NCBI GenBank assembly: GCA_027923505.1
Contig: BROI01000025.1
Span: 310,001-374,000 of the forward strand
From: Mayamaea pseudoterrestris
Taxonomy: Eukaryota > Bacillariophyta > Bacillariophyceae > Sellaphorales > Sellaphoraceae
DNA: 64,000 bases
Direction of reading: 5' to 3'
How positions within the stretch are numbered: the stretch's first letter is position 1; each line of letters begins with the position of its first letter. This document shows, piece by piece, positions 26,560-37,100 of this stretch. Under the pieces are notes generated by a model, which was not told the DNA's origin, ran no database searches, and saw only the letters and a program-made list of their open reading frames with translations. The translations under genes were made by a program, and so were the position numbers.

Positions 26560-29250
26560 ATGTTTTTCTTTCGAGGCAAAGACAATCAACGCAAGAGCAA
26601 CAAGGCTGCTCATAGAAACGGACGCCGCTTCTTTAGCAACAACTCGACTGCAGTCCCATCCGGAGGACCACCCATTGTGCAAAACAACTCGAACACCACA
26701 GCAAACTCTGATCAAGACGTTGTCGACGATGACTTGGAGCAACTGAGGGAATCACCAATCGCCATGGCGTGGATGCAGCACCGCGAAAAGTATCATCAGC
26801 AGCAGGAATTTTTGCGCAAGCAGCAGCAGTCACCGCAACATGCGCCGCTGTCGCTCCTCCTTCCGTCTCCACCGGCGCGCACCGATCAGTCGAGCACCGA
26901 TACACTTCCGAGTCGATTGAGCCATAATTCCAATGATGCCATTTGTCATAGTCCGAAAACGGCAGAATCCGGTTCCGACAATGCCTCGCACAATAGTGGG
27001 TCCTTGGCGTCGGACTTTACGCCCATTGTCACGAATGGAGCCTACCAGCAGAGGCAGCAGCAAGCTGGAGACGACTCGAGTACGCTGGCTTCCAATGAGC
27101 AACTGTCCGTGCAGCAGCCGCAATTGCTGGAAGAGGGAGAAGAGTATGATGATGCTGACAAGGCTGTTGTGGATGCAGAGGACGGACACGAAACGGTCGA
27201 GTCGTCCTCCTCCTCGTCCAATTCGCCCACCACGATTCCTCACGAACCAATGGTTGCTGCCGCAGCGGGAACTGCCGATGCATCAGACACGCCGCAGCCG
27301 TCACTGCTGCCGTCAAGGTCTGGCGATACGTCATCCAGTGGAAGCAGCAGCACGGATATCGTGAGTCATGCGGCGGTGGCGTCTGCGGGTTCATCGTCGC
27401 TGCAGCATGCAACACTGCGAAAATCGAATAGAAGGGGTTATCTTTCGACAAGTAACGTCAGCAACAAAACAAAGGCACTAAACAGTGACAATGACGATCG
27501 CCGGAGACCATGGTGGTGCTGTCGGTCGACCAAGCACTTGCTTCTATGTCTCTTGTTGCTTCTCCTGCTTGCGATTGGTATCATTGTTGCGTCTGTATAT
27601 GCAAGCCGCCGTAACAACAAGACGCAGACGGAACCCAGTAGCTCAAAGTCTGCGCCATTTGGCAATGCGAACGACAGTGGCTTGGAACAAGCTGGCGACA
27701 ATGGTAGTTCAGGCAATGCAAGTGACAGTGGCTCTGAACAAGCTGGAGACAATGGTACGTCTGGAAATGGCGACAATACTGGCATTGGAAACGCTACCCA
27801 GACTGACAGCGGAGACAGAAACCAAGCAAGCAACAATACAGTCGTGCAGCTTCCTCCCGTTGACATGACGACGAACGAACCTACGGCTGCACCCACTGTG
27901 CGATCGACGCCACTTCCTACGAATGGCCCCACGTTTACTGCCAATGCAGCTTCCCTCGTGGAAACGTCAACCACAAAAATGGTGCAGGGCCGTGCAGCCC
28001 GGGAGGCCTTTGGCGCCGGATTGGCGATTTCGGGTGATGGAACGGTCATGGCGGTGGGAGCGCCAAAGGCGTCAGTCCAGCTAATGGATGCTACATCCAC
28101 CACGGGCACGACAGTCCAAGATTACGCTGGTATCGTGTCGGTTTACCGGTTATCGCAAACAGCGATTAATGCTACGTCATCCACTGATCGATGGGAGCAG
28201 CAGGGTGACTTGCTACTTGGTTCCGCGAGCAGTGACTACTTTGGAACAGCCGTTGCCATGAACTACGACGGGTCAATGATTGTCGTTGGTGAGCCCGGCC
28301 ATGACGGAAATGGTGACCGGTCAGGGCAAGTTCGAGCATTTATCACTGCCGGTACTGATGAGAACGGCGTTGCCGTGTACAAGCAGTTTGGACAATCCTT
28401 GGTAGGCTCTGTTGCTACGGCTTGCTTTGGATCGGCGGTTGCAGCGAGTCAAAATGGATATCGTATCGCAGTTGGAGCACCGTACTACTCGGGCGACATG
28501 ACTATGCAAGGGCAAGTATCCGTATACGAGTTTATAAACGGGCAGTGGCAGATACTGGGCGAACCGCTGATTGGACTGGGCCAGTTTGACTGGCTTGGGA
28601 CAGCGATTGATTTGTCGCCCGATGGGAGCGTGCTCGTGGCAAGTGCGCCGCATGATTCAAGCAACAACGGATATGTTCTTGCGTGGCAGTGGGATGGATC
28701 TACTTGGAACCAGCTGGGAGGTAATGGCATGGTTAATTCCTTGTCTCCAGCCACGTCCTCTGATCGATTCGGTCAATCCGTTTCCATATCAGAGAACGGC
28801 GTTAATAGCTATCGCGTTGCCATTGGCGTTCCATCCAAGCAGGTGGGAGACATTTCATCAGCTGGAGTAGTCTTGGTGTACGAATACAGCATTGATGAAT
28901 TCAAATGGAAGCGAATAGCTGATCCCGTTTACAATGCTGTGCAAGGTGAAGAGTTTGGATCTTCCGTCAAGTTGGCTAGTTACGGTGCCAATCTCGTCAT
29001 CGGTGCTCCTGGATACAACATGCGCGTTGGGTCTGTTTCCTTCTTCTTTATTGACTCGATCACCGACCTCTGGGTAAAGTCACAGCCAGATGTGAAGGGT
29101 ACGAACGCCTTGGACGAGTTTGGTAGCTCTATTGCGATTGCTGGCTCTCAAATCAATGGGCAAGAGATGAGTGTCGCCATTGGAGCCGCAGCTGAGAAAA
29201 GTACACAACCAGGCTATGTATTGAGCTGGACACAGCAAAGTGTCCGATGA
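26560..29250 (+). CDS. Single-pass surface protein with FG-GAP/beta-propeller ectodomain
   Basis: An 896-residue protein without a cleavable signal peptide. Residues 1-322 are disordered, rich in Ser, Gln, Asn and acidic residues. A membrane helix of mostly leucine and isoleucine lies at about 324-348. The outside part begins with a Ser/Gly/Asn-rich stalk containing a direct duplication (SGLEQAGDNGSSGNASD then SGSEQAGDNGTSGNGDN), then a PT-rich linker, then about 430 residues of repeated blades (FGAGLAISGDGTVMAVGAP, FGTAVAMNYDGSMIVVGEP, FGSAVAASQNGYRIAVGAP, LGTAIDLSPDGSVLVASAP, FGSSVKLASYGANLVIGAP). These are FG-GAP-like repeats as in integrin alpha propellers. A role in adhesion or cell-wall contact is inferred. 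Confidence 0.85.
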   Translation: MFFFRGKDNQRKSNKAAHRNGRRFFSNNSTAVPSGGPPIVQNNSNTTANSDQDVVDDDLEQLRESPIAMAWMQHREKYHQQQEFLRKQQQSPQHAPLSLLLPSPPARTDQSSTDTLPSRLSHNSNDAICHSPKTAESGSDNASHNSGSLASDFTPIVTNGAYQQRQQQAGDDSSTLASNEQLSVQQPQLLEEGEEYDDADKAVVDAEDGHETVESSSSSSNSPTTIPHEPMVAAAAGTADASDTPQPSLLPSRSGDTSSSGSSSTDIVSHAAVASAGSSSLQHATLRKSNRRGYLSTSNVSNKTKALNSDNDDRRRPWWCCRSTKHLLLCLLLLLLLAIGIIVASVYASRRNNKTQTEPSSSKSAPFGNANDSGLEQAGDNGSSGNASDSGSEQAGDNGTSGNGDNTGIGNATQTDSGDRNQASNNTVVQLPPVDMTTNEPTAAPTVRSTPLPTNGPTFTANAASLVETSTTKMVQGRAAREAFGAGLAISGDGTVMAVGAPKASVQLMDATSTTGTTVQDYAGIVSVYRLSQTAINATSSTDRWEQQGDLLLGSASSDYFGTAVAMNYDGSMIVVGEPGHDGNGDRSGQVRAFITAGTDENGVAVYKQFGQSLVGSVATACFGSAVAASQNGYRIAVGAPYYSGDMTMQGQVSVYEFINGQWQILGEPLIGLGQFDWLGTAIDLSPDGSVLVASAPHDSSNNGYVLAWQWDGSTWNQLGGNGMVNSLSPATSSDRFGQSVSISENGVNSYRVAIGVPSKQVGDISSAGVVLVYEYSIDEFKWKRIADPVYNAVQGEEFGSSVKLASYGANLVIGAPGYNMRVGSVSFFFIDSITDLWVKSQPDVKGTNALDEFGSSIAIAGSQINGQEMSVAIGAAAEKSTQPGYVLSWTQQSVR

Positions 29251-29425
29251 TAGTACCAGCAAGCGCCAGTTAAATGATGCTAAATGAGTGCATGATATGT
29301 TAAAGTTAGAGAACAGTAAATTACAGTAATTGTACCTTAGGGACATAATTTTCGCCTGAATCTATAAAAAAAGTCTCAAAAAATGGATGCATCGCTTATG
29401 CATGCCTCCATTGCTCCACTAGACG

Positions 29426-30583
29426 CTACGATAGATCAAACTCCAAAGTCGTTCGAATTCCAAAATGGTCAGACAAGAATAGCGTCTTGGTGCCGGCGCG
29501 CGGGCGATGAGCCACCAAACCAAACGATTTCACCTTGACGGAGAGTGGGCGGGGATGCCGCTTTGGCGAATCATACTCGTGGTAGTAAAAGCGGTCGTAG
29601 CGCTGCAGCATTTGCGTCGTTTCGTTTCCATGATAATTGTTCCAGTAATCTTTCTGTCCTTGGTGAGTAGCCCCATCTAGCGTTTCGTCCAAGTGGTTGA
29701 CCGTGTCCCAAGTAAATTGCGTGTTTACTACATCGCCATCATTCGCAGCGGCGTACTGCACCCACACATCCTGCCAGCCCGAAGCTTGAAGTAGCCGCTG
29801 CTCCTCTTGGTTCACTGCCGTCGATTCGCGCAGGTTCGTATCGCCTCCCAGTAGCAAGAGTCGCGGAGCTAATAGAGACGAAGGTGTAGTTGCCAACGCG
29901 GCGTGTTTCGTTGCAGCTATTAGCAGTTGCTCCAGCTGATCGCGACGCTTGCCAATCAAGCGAGACGACGGATTCAAGTGTACTGCGGCAATGTCCAGTG
30001 TCAAAACTGGAATGTTACTGCTGCCAGTGCCAGGTATCTGTAGCGTCGCGAGGACGGCTGGAATGTGGTCTGGAAGATTGACGATCGATGCGTGCGACGC
30101 GAGATCCTGGCGTACAAGGTGCAGAATGAAACCCTTGTGCGACGGTCTTGACCCCATGAGTATGAATGATTCATTGAAAGGATTGAAAGTCGCGTGAGGA
30201 CCTTCCTGAAGAAGAATAATGTGCGGATCAGATGCCAAAAGCTCCGAGCGAAGTGCTTGCATCTGATCGTCGGCAGTCCAGGAATGCGGAGCTGAAGCAG
30301 AAGGGCGACATCGCGCAATATTCATGGAGACCATACGAAGCTCAATCTTCTCGGGAAATATCGGGTTTCCGTCATCTTCTTCATTGTCAAAATCATATTG
30401 AAAACCTGCACCTTGCCGCATCCGTCGAAACAAGAGAACAAGGAGGATGAATCCGACGACAAGCCATAGCAGTTTTCGCTGAAACGTTCCAACCCTAGTT
30501 GTAGACCACCAATTAGGTCCAACGGTGATCGATGATCGAAAGCGGCGACTTTTTTCATTGCTCGCTCTTGTCAGAGGCCTCAT
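29426..30583 (-). CDS. Membrane-anchored endonuclease/exonuclease/phosphatase (TDP2-like)
   Basis: A 385-residue protein. A basic N-terminus is followed by one membrane helix (LLWLVVGFILLVLLF, about residues 39-54), then an EEP domain: VSMNIARCRPS, IILLQEG (metal-binding Glu), LDIAAVHLNP, LLLGGDTNLRE (catalytic Asp/Asn), FTWDTVNHLDE, YDRFYYHEYD and LSDHFGIRTTLE (catalytic Asp-His). GGDxNLRE, TWDT-x-N and the DRFYY segment are typical of tyrosyl-DNA phosphodiesterase 2-type members. TDP2 removes 5'-tyrosyl adducts from DNA in the nucleus, but the membrane anchor here makes that role doubtful; an RNA or lipid-phosphate substrate is possible. All catalytic residues are visible. Confidence 0.82.
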   Translation of the reverse strand: MRPLTRASNEKSRRFRSSITVGPNWWSTTRVGTFQRKLLWLVVGFILLVLLFRRMRQGAGFQYDFDNEEDDGNPIFPEKIELRMVSMNIARCRPSASAPHSWTADDQMQALRSELLASDPHIILLQEGPHATFNPFNESFILMGSRPSHKGFILHLVRQDLASHASIVNLPDHIPAVLATLQIPGTGSSNIPVLTLDIAAVHLNPSSRLIGKRRDQLEQLLIAATKHAALATTPSSLLAPRLLLLGGDTNLRESTAVNQEEQRLLQASGWQDVWVQYAAANDGDVVNTQFTWDTVNHLDETLDGATHQGQKDYWNNYHGNETTQMLQRYDRFYYHEYDSPKRHPRPLSVKVKSFGLVAHRPRAGTKTLFLSDHFGIRTTLEFDLS

Positions 30584-31051
30584 TTGAATTGAAATCCATC
30601 GCCATCGTAATCACATCATTTTGGAATCGTGGCGCGACACGTCCAAAGTCGGACCGGTACCGGCTGCTGATCCAAGCAAGGTTCGATGGCCGCCCAAAAA
30701 GGTGATAAAACAGCCACACTGGTATAGTCATCGAGACTGCATTGTTGTGCCGTTAACTTCAATAGGCGTCGGCTGTTACGCAATAGCATACAGTAGTATA
30801 ACTATGCAGTTGGCATTGATCTGCGGAGGGACTGCGACGAGACACTTTGCAACAAGGTTTTGCCACGATTCTACATCGTGACGGGCATAATAAAGCGACT
30901 ATTCCGCCAGAGTAAAGCAATAGTAATCTGTCGCATAATGATCTTGCCAAGTACGTTTTATGCATTTTGATTGGCCAAGACAATCATCGTCATGACTTGG
31001 TTTTTGCTATGCCCTAAATCGTGTTGATTCCCAATTTTCGAGTCGTCCGCA
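30584..31051. other. Divergent intergenic region, nothing specific recognised
   Basis: A 468-bp gap between outward-facing genes. It includes GGACCGGTACCGGC at about 30651-30664, a partial palindrome upstream of the phosphoesterase gene. No coding frame is convincing. Confidence 0.3.
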
Positions 31052-31603
31052 ATGCATCCTTCACATAATTTCCGACGCTCATCTTTTATAGAGGGTGCCA
31101 ATCCTCCCCGACAAGCCAACAAACCTGACATGTTTGATCCATCTTCCTATAAGAATGAGCGAGCTCCGGTTCAGCCTCAGCGTCAACAGAGCCTGAGCAA
31201 CCATTCCCAAGACGAGGAGGATGAATTTGATTTCGACGCATTGATCCAGATGCAGCCGAAACAACATGAATCAGGCGCCAACTACATGATCGGCAGCGAC
31301 AGCTATTCGTTCTTGTCATGCAGCATGGCATCAATTCAAGTTAACGACTTGTTAAACTCGAGTGTCGCCAGCCTCGACCACAGCACCAACAACCACCATG
31401 ACCATTTGAACTTGTCCGTTTCCAAACTCGACGCACCCTGCACACCCCAGCCACGCATCGCTCCGTCGCGAGGCGGCCTGCGTCGAACCAAGGGTGTCAT
31501 GATGCGATCCTGCACGAATCGCTCGCCTTTGCAGCAGCATTTGCGCTCGGACTGCAGCAATTTTCGGTCACTTGAACTGCAAACTTTGGATCGAGAGTTT
31601 TAA
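31052..31603 (+). CDS. Small disordered hypothetical protein
   Basis: A 183-residue protein from an ATG at 31052. It is Ser/Gln/Asn/His-rich and probably disordered, with an acidic patch (SQDEEDEFDFDALIQMQ) and a basic C-terminal part (SRGGLRRTKGVMMRSC). There is no targeting signal, membrane helix or known domain. Frames on the opposite strand are also open here, but this one has the most protein-like composition. Real but unassigned, or possibly spurious. Confidence 0.45.
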   Translation: MHPSHNFRRSSFIEGANPPRQANKPDMFDPSSYKNERAPVQPQRQQSLSNHSQDEEDEFDFDALIQMQPKQHESGANYMIGSDSYSFLSCSMASIQVNDLLNSSVASLDHSTNNHHDHLNLSVSKLDAPCTPQPRIAPSRGGLRRTKGVMMRSCTNRSPLQQHLRSDCSNFRSLELQTLDREF

Positions 31604-32115
31604 TAATGAATTTAGTCCATGCAAGATCCAACAAGAGCTATACACTGAAAGTTGAGGACAACTGATGCCTCCTAATGCGAGCATGTCACTGGGTGCACGA
31701 ACAGGGGAACCTACTTGCTTTTGCGATTGTCTATATGTCTCGACACTCTGGCGATAGTAAAGCTATTTTAACTTTGCTAAGGAACAGTCAATTATATATA
31801 GAATACCAAATCTGATCCAGGTACTGCACTTATCTGTGTCCAACTTAACAGTTAAATAGGAGAAGACGTACATTAGCCTGCTCAGAAATCGACCGTAAGT
31901 GCTACATGTATACCTGTCCTGTGAATACCACCAAACAGTTCGAGTACATTAGGAAGGTTTAGATCCCATGCTCGTTTACCCCATTATCAGTTTGAGCCGG
32001 ATAAGTAGTACAGGTCATACATTTTCAACTACGGGTAGCTGGCCGATTTCGTGAAAATCGAGTCGCACCACCATCACATTGGAATCGGATTCGTTCACCG
32101 CTCATTACGCAAACA
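31604..32115. other. Intergenic region, nothing recognised
   Basis: A 512-bp A/T-rich gap between two same-strand genes. No gene, repeat or RNA structure stands out. Confidence 0.4.
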
Positions 32116-33549
32116 ATGACCATGGCGACCTCTGCGCTAACAGTAAACTCAGTCGCTAGCAAATTGCGGCTGGAGCATTTCCAGGAGCCGCTACAAGTTG
32201 ATGAGGAGACGAGTCTGCTGGGAAAGTCAAGCGACAAGCCTACGAAAGTTCGCAGGCAATGGTGGCTCGCTGCCATACCGTGCTTTTGCGTCTTGGGAGT
32301 CGGCTCCATCATGCTGCTCTTTGTTCCCGGACATCATCAGTATCATCATCACCATATCGTTCGTAGATATCGACATGAAGGTCATCATCATGGGTTTCGG
32401 CGGTCTCATCCTAAAGACAGCAATAAGCATGCGAAAAATACTGACAACGCTGAAGATAACGGATCCATTTCGGTGGCCTTTATTGGAAACTCAATGCTTT
32501 ACTTCAATGACATTCCTCGCTTTGTAGAAACACTTTCAAATGGTCGAATGACGCAAGATTCTTGTCTACACGGAGATGCCACGTTGCATAGCATTTTGGA
32601 GACTGGGAATGGCATGGCTGTCAAATTCAACACGGTGAATGCAGCAGGTGAATCTTCTCAAAACAATTCACAATTTCAGCAACCAGACCTTGGCGCATGC
32701 ACTGTTCCGATGCTCTTGTTTGGACAAGACGATCGGCTTGAAGGACAGTTGCGGGAACGTCAAGTCGAAGCAAGCCTGAATGCTAGCAGCACCAATGAAA
32801 CGTCGTACCTCAAAGACGATGGAACGAATCCCTGTTTCCAAAATGGATCTTTGTCGACCTACTACTACGACTATATCAACAAGCAAGACTCGTCAAAATC
32901 TCCTCATTACGACTATATTGTTTTGAACGACAATACGCGCAATCCAGGTCGTCCGCAGACGCAGCAATCTGGCATGAACATTCTACAATCTACATACTTA
33001 CCCTGGCTCATTGAAACCAATGCCACATTGATCTTGCTCGACACGCACGCTTACCTTGCTCCGTCTCGCAATTTGACCGAGTTTGTAAACGTTCCAACCT
33101 TTACAAGTCGCACTTTTCAGGGCTACTCGCAATATGCGAAAATGTTGGCGGAAACCTTGCCGCTCGCACAAAAGCCGCGGCTGGCACTCTCCGGCATTGC
33201 CTTTTTGTTAGTGTGGGAGGAAGACTACGAAACGTGGACAAAACTCTTTCATACGGATCAGTTGCACTGCAGCCCCATGGGTTCGTATTTGGAAGGTCTC
33301 ATGATTCATTACGCCATCTGGCAGCGCCTGCCGGATCCTACTTTGGCAATGCCAAACGACATGTCAAGTCTTTGGGCGAACGCTCGTGTCATGCAACCGG
33401 CGGACGAGCCGCCGCATCCGTTTCCGACTCGAAACCAGGCAAAGTATTTGTATCATGTGGCGGATCGTGTGGCGAAACGTGGCGTGCGACCAAAGTCGCT
33501 CGTGCTGGTAAAGGATGAACATGAAACAGTATTCGGGGCGAATCCATAG
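32116..33549 (+). CDS. Type II membrane SGNH-hydrolase-like protein
   Basis: A 477-residue protein with a cytosolic tail of about 52 residues and one membrane helix (WLAAIPCFCVLGVGSIMLLFV). A His-rich juxtamembrane stretch follows (HHQYHHHHIVRRYRHEGHHH). The luminal domain carries SGNH blocks: VAFIGNSMLYFNDIPRFVE (block I, Ser as nucleophile in GNS), YIVLNDNTRNPG (block III, LND for the Asn) and HTDQLHCSPMGSYLEG (Asp and His of block V). DUF4886-type SGNH proteins have a similar GNS-x-x-Y-N-D start. Several N-x-S/T sites fit a Golgi or cell-surface location. The substrate is unknown; ester groups on glycans or lipids are usual for the fold. Confidence 0.75.
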   Translation: MTMATSALTVNSVASKLRLEHFQEPLQVDEETSLLGKSSDKPTKVRRQWWLAAIPCFCVLGVGSIMLLFVPGHHQYHHHHIVRRYRHEGHHHGFRRSHPKDSNKHAKNTDNAEDNGSISVAFIGNSMLYFNDIPRFVETLSNGRMTQDSCLHGDATLHSILETGNGMAVKFNTVNAAGESSQNNSQFQQPDLGACTVPMLLFGQDDRLEGQLRERQVEASLNASSTNETSYLKDDGTNPCFQNGSLSTYYYDYINKQDSSKSPHYDYIVLNDNTRNPGRPQTQQSGMNILQSTYLPWLIETNATLILLDTHAYLAPSRNLTEFVNVPTFTSRTFQGYSQYAKMLAETLPLAQKPRLALSGIAFLLVWEEDYETWTKLFHTDQLHCSPMGSYLEGLMIHYAIWQRLPDPTLAMPNDMSSLWANARVMQPADEPPHPFPTRNQAKYLYHVADRVAKRGVRPKSLVLVKDEHETVFGANP

Positions 33550-34168
33550 AAACTAGAGTATTCAAGCGGAGGAAGATAGACTTTCAAACGGAGTCGATTT
33601 AAATGTTACTAATTGTCTTAGCGTTCAATGACCTTGCAACGATCCTTCAGTGCGTGCGGAGTTGACCAGGCCGTCCCATATTTCGTGCATGTGATAGCTT
33701 CGCGTCTCATAATGACATGACCTGGCAATTTACTATCAATGAGCTACCTGTTCGAACTGATATGATCATCATTGTTAGCAGAAGCCGGAACTATAGCTCT
33801 GGAGTCACGAAGGAGTCGTTTTTCTGGTGCCCTTGCGGGAAGATTCCGACCCTAACAAGTGGAAGATTCGATTTGGCCATGACGTGTGCTCCGGAAGAAA
33901 AAGCGTTCGACAACAACATCATACACACAGCAATACACAATCTGCTCATTCATTTGACTGCTGAAAGGGGCCTGTTTGTAGCGACTCTGAATCGAGAAAA
34001 CGCAGGAGCTGTATCGCTGAAGCTGGTTGCACATCATTCAACTTGGCGGTAAGTAACGACAATGCGACGAGCTTGATTCGTTTGGATCATACAGAAACAG
34101 AAAGCTTATGTTTCGTTGTTATTTTCTCGTCTGCTCAGCTTCACGACAAGGGACTACATTACTTTGTA
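33550..34168. other. Upstream region of the large synthetase, with a probable 5'-UTR intron at 34049-34138
   Basis: The segment at 34049 begins GTAAGT, and a pyrimidine-rich tract ends in CTGCTCAG at 34138. That gives a 90-bp candidate intron of the same size as others in this window. The synthetase frame has no ATG between its upstream stop and 34169, so splicing here would lie in the 5' untranslated region. A 111-codon frame at 33717-34052 does not join in phase and is not annotated. Confidence 0.5.
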
Positions 34169-37100
34169 ATGTGCAAGACGTCGGAGGAACTCGCGTCAAT
34201 GTCAAAAGTTGAACCCAAAAGCACTTTGGTCGAGTCAGTCCGTCATGTGCAGCAACCAAATGGAAGCATAGTGGGACGAGAGGTTGCTCGGATTGTCTTG
34301 CAACAATACGACTCACTAGTGTCGGCTATTCCTTCGGACCTTTCATCGACGGCTGCTTTAGCAAGTATTGACGGCCGCCTTCCCATTGACCATGGTCGCA
34401 TTCATAGTTTCGTATCAGACATGGGCCGGCAGCTGCATGAGCTTGGCATTGGGCGCAAACACCGCGTCGCTGTGATTCTGCCGAATGGACCAGAACTGGC
34501 GCTTGCAATTCTCACGATCAGTCAGTGGGCGAGCTGCGTTCCACTCAACGCTAATGGAGCCTTGAGCGAGCTGGAGGCTGACTGCAAGCGCTGCCGCGCG
34601 GATGTAATCTTGGGGCCTTGTTGTAGCACGACCAAATCTGAGGAGGCAATGTGCGGGACAGCTGTCATACAGGAGCAAGCTCGCCTTTTCAACGTTTTGC
34701 AAACAGAAGGCTATGGAACGATTGATTCTTTTGCTGGGTTTTGTCATGTCCAAAAACTTGCCAACCGGCTAGACATACCGTTTTGTGGACTAGCGGCAAG
34801 CAAAATGGAGGCTGGAGTTTTTCAGCTTCGACCTTTGTCGAATCCTTTACTGGCAAGCGAAGCACAGGGCATGGAGTCGAGAAAAGGTCTGCTGTGGAGC
34901 ATGCTTGGCGGCAAAGACAAGCCATCGGCGGTGAGTTTGGAACCGACAGAGACATCATCGCTGCTGTCGACCACTTCCTCATCGTCATCACTTGGCTCGG
35001 AAGAAAATACTTCGAACGATGACAAGGAGAGTCGGTATGCGCCGAATCAGCACGACGACGAAGTCCTTGTCTTGTTCACGTCGGGCACTACAGGGAACAA
35101 GAAATTGGTGGCGCACCGCTTGGGAGACATGCTTGTAGCGGCTGCGACGATCGCGCTGAGTTGGAACTTATCGCCATTGGATGTAAACTGCAATATGATG
35201 CCGCTCTATCACGTTGGAGGTATTGTGCGTCAAGTCTTTTCTCCTATTCTTTCTGGCGGCTGTGTGATTTGTTGCCCCGCATTTGAACCGACTTTGTTTT
35301 GGGCGTTGCTGAGAAACAGAGCGTTTAACTGGTACTACGCTGCTCCAACGATGCATAATATGATACTCCAGACAGGCAAGGAATTACTTGCGGGCGATGC
35401 AACAGTTGTAACAACCCTTAAACCAAAGCTTCGCATGATTGCGAATGCTGCTGGTGGCCTCCTGCCTGCGCTCGCCAAGGAACTAAGAGAAACGTTTGGT
35501 GCGAACGTTCTGCCTTCATATGGAATGACTGAGTGCATGCCAATTAGTTCCCCACCTTCGAATTATGCACTTGAAAAGCCAGGCACTAGTGGAGTGCCCG
35601 TTGGACCGGAGGTAGCAATTATTGATCCTGTGACCATGAGAAAGTATCCAGCAGATATGGAAGGACCTATATGCGTCCGAGGCGACCCGTGCTTTCGAGG
35701 ATATAGTCTGAACTATCTCGAGCCAGAAGGCAACGTATCGTCACCCTTCTTGGCGGACGGCTGGTTCGATACAGGCGACTTGGGATATCTCGACGTCGAT
35801 GGCTGGCTTTTCATTAGCGGCAGGTCGAAGGAAGTCATCAATCGAGGCGGCGAGCTAATTAGTCCACTGGAAGTGGAAGAAGCTGTGACTAGTCACCCAA
35901 GGATTCAATCATGCGTCGCATTCTCCGCTAGGCACGATATTTTGCAGGAAGTTGTCGGTGTTGCTGTCGTTCCTGCACCTAGCATGCCCAGACTAAGTTT
36001 GGATGAGCTACATTCATTTCTGAGCGATCGACTGGAGAATTCTAAGTGGCCTCAATGCATCGTTTTTATGGATGACCTGCCAAAGTCTTTTACGAACAAA
36101 GTATTGCGCCTCAATCTTGCTCAACGTTTGGCCCTTCCACATTTCTCGGACTCCATGTCCTCTGCGGAAAAGATTTTTGAAGCAAACTGTCCAAGGCAAG
36201 GAACGCCGCTTGATGAACACATTAAATGCAAGAAGCTCTTAGCGCAGGCATCAACCGTGGAAGCTGTGCTACGTCGAGAATTGTTACGCGACGCTGCACA
36301 AAAGATCATTGTTGTTCCGCATCCTATGCGAGCCGGATGTCTTGTCGCGCATGTTCACAAAATCGATCGCAACGAGCTGGCTACTGTAGCAAAGTCCTTG
36401 CTGGATGGTTTCATGGTCCCTAGCCATATTTGTAACATGACTTCGCCGGAAGCGTTCGTTAATTTGCCGAAGCCGTCAGATTCGATCGTGGCAATCGCCG
36501 AGGGTGGCTTCAACGGGAAGGTTGACTCCACCGAGTTAAAGGTGCGACAGATCATGATGGATATTCTTGACCTTGACTTTATTTCGTCAAAGTCCAATTT
36601 CTTTCAGCTGGGCGGCAGTTCTATGCTCGCATCCCAGTTGGCAAGCAAGATTCGAAAAGAGTTTGACGTTGGATTTACTGGAGCAGATGTTTTTCAAAAC
36701 AACAGTGTCGCAACTATGGCGGAACTCATCAACGATCGCACCGAGGGAAAAGGTTCACACTTAGCAAAAGAAGGTTATGGCGTGAACGAAGTCGGTACAA
36801 ATGCTCCATTGGCTAAACTCACGGCAGATCGACTTGAACCGGAGAACAATATACTGAAGTCGGCGTTTCAACTGATGCCCATTTGCGTGGTCCTTCCAGT
36901 CTGGCAGCTATCGCGATTCTTCTTTTACTTCATGTTGTTGCTACAAATGCTCAGAAGCGTGCCGGCGGCACAATCGCTGCTGGAACGTTTCACCTTGCTT
37001 GAATTTGACTACTACATGACTGCGCTTGTCATGACTGTCATCAGCTTTCATCTGACATGGATTTTTGTCACTCCGCTGCTTTTCGTTGTTCTCAAATGGA

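Noticed and set aside
33717-34048. First exon of the large synthetase (111-codon frame ending at a GTAAGT donor)
   Set aside because: The exon would end in phase 2 while the acceptor at 34139 needs phase 0, so the reading frames do not join.
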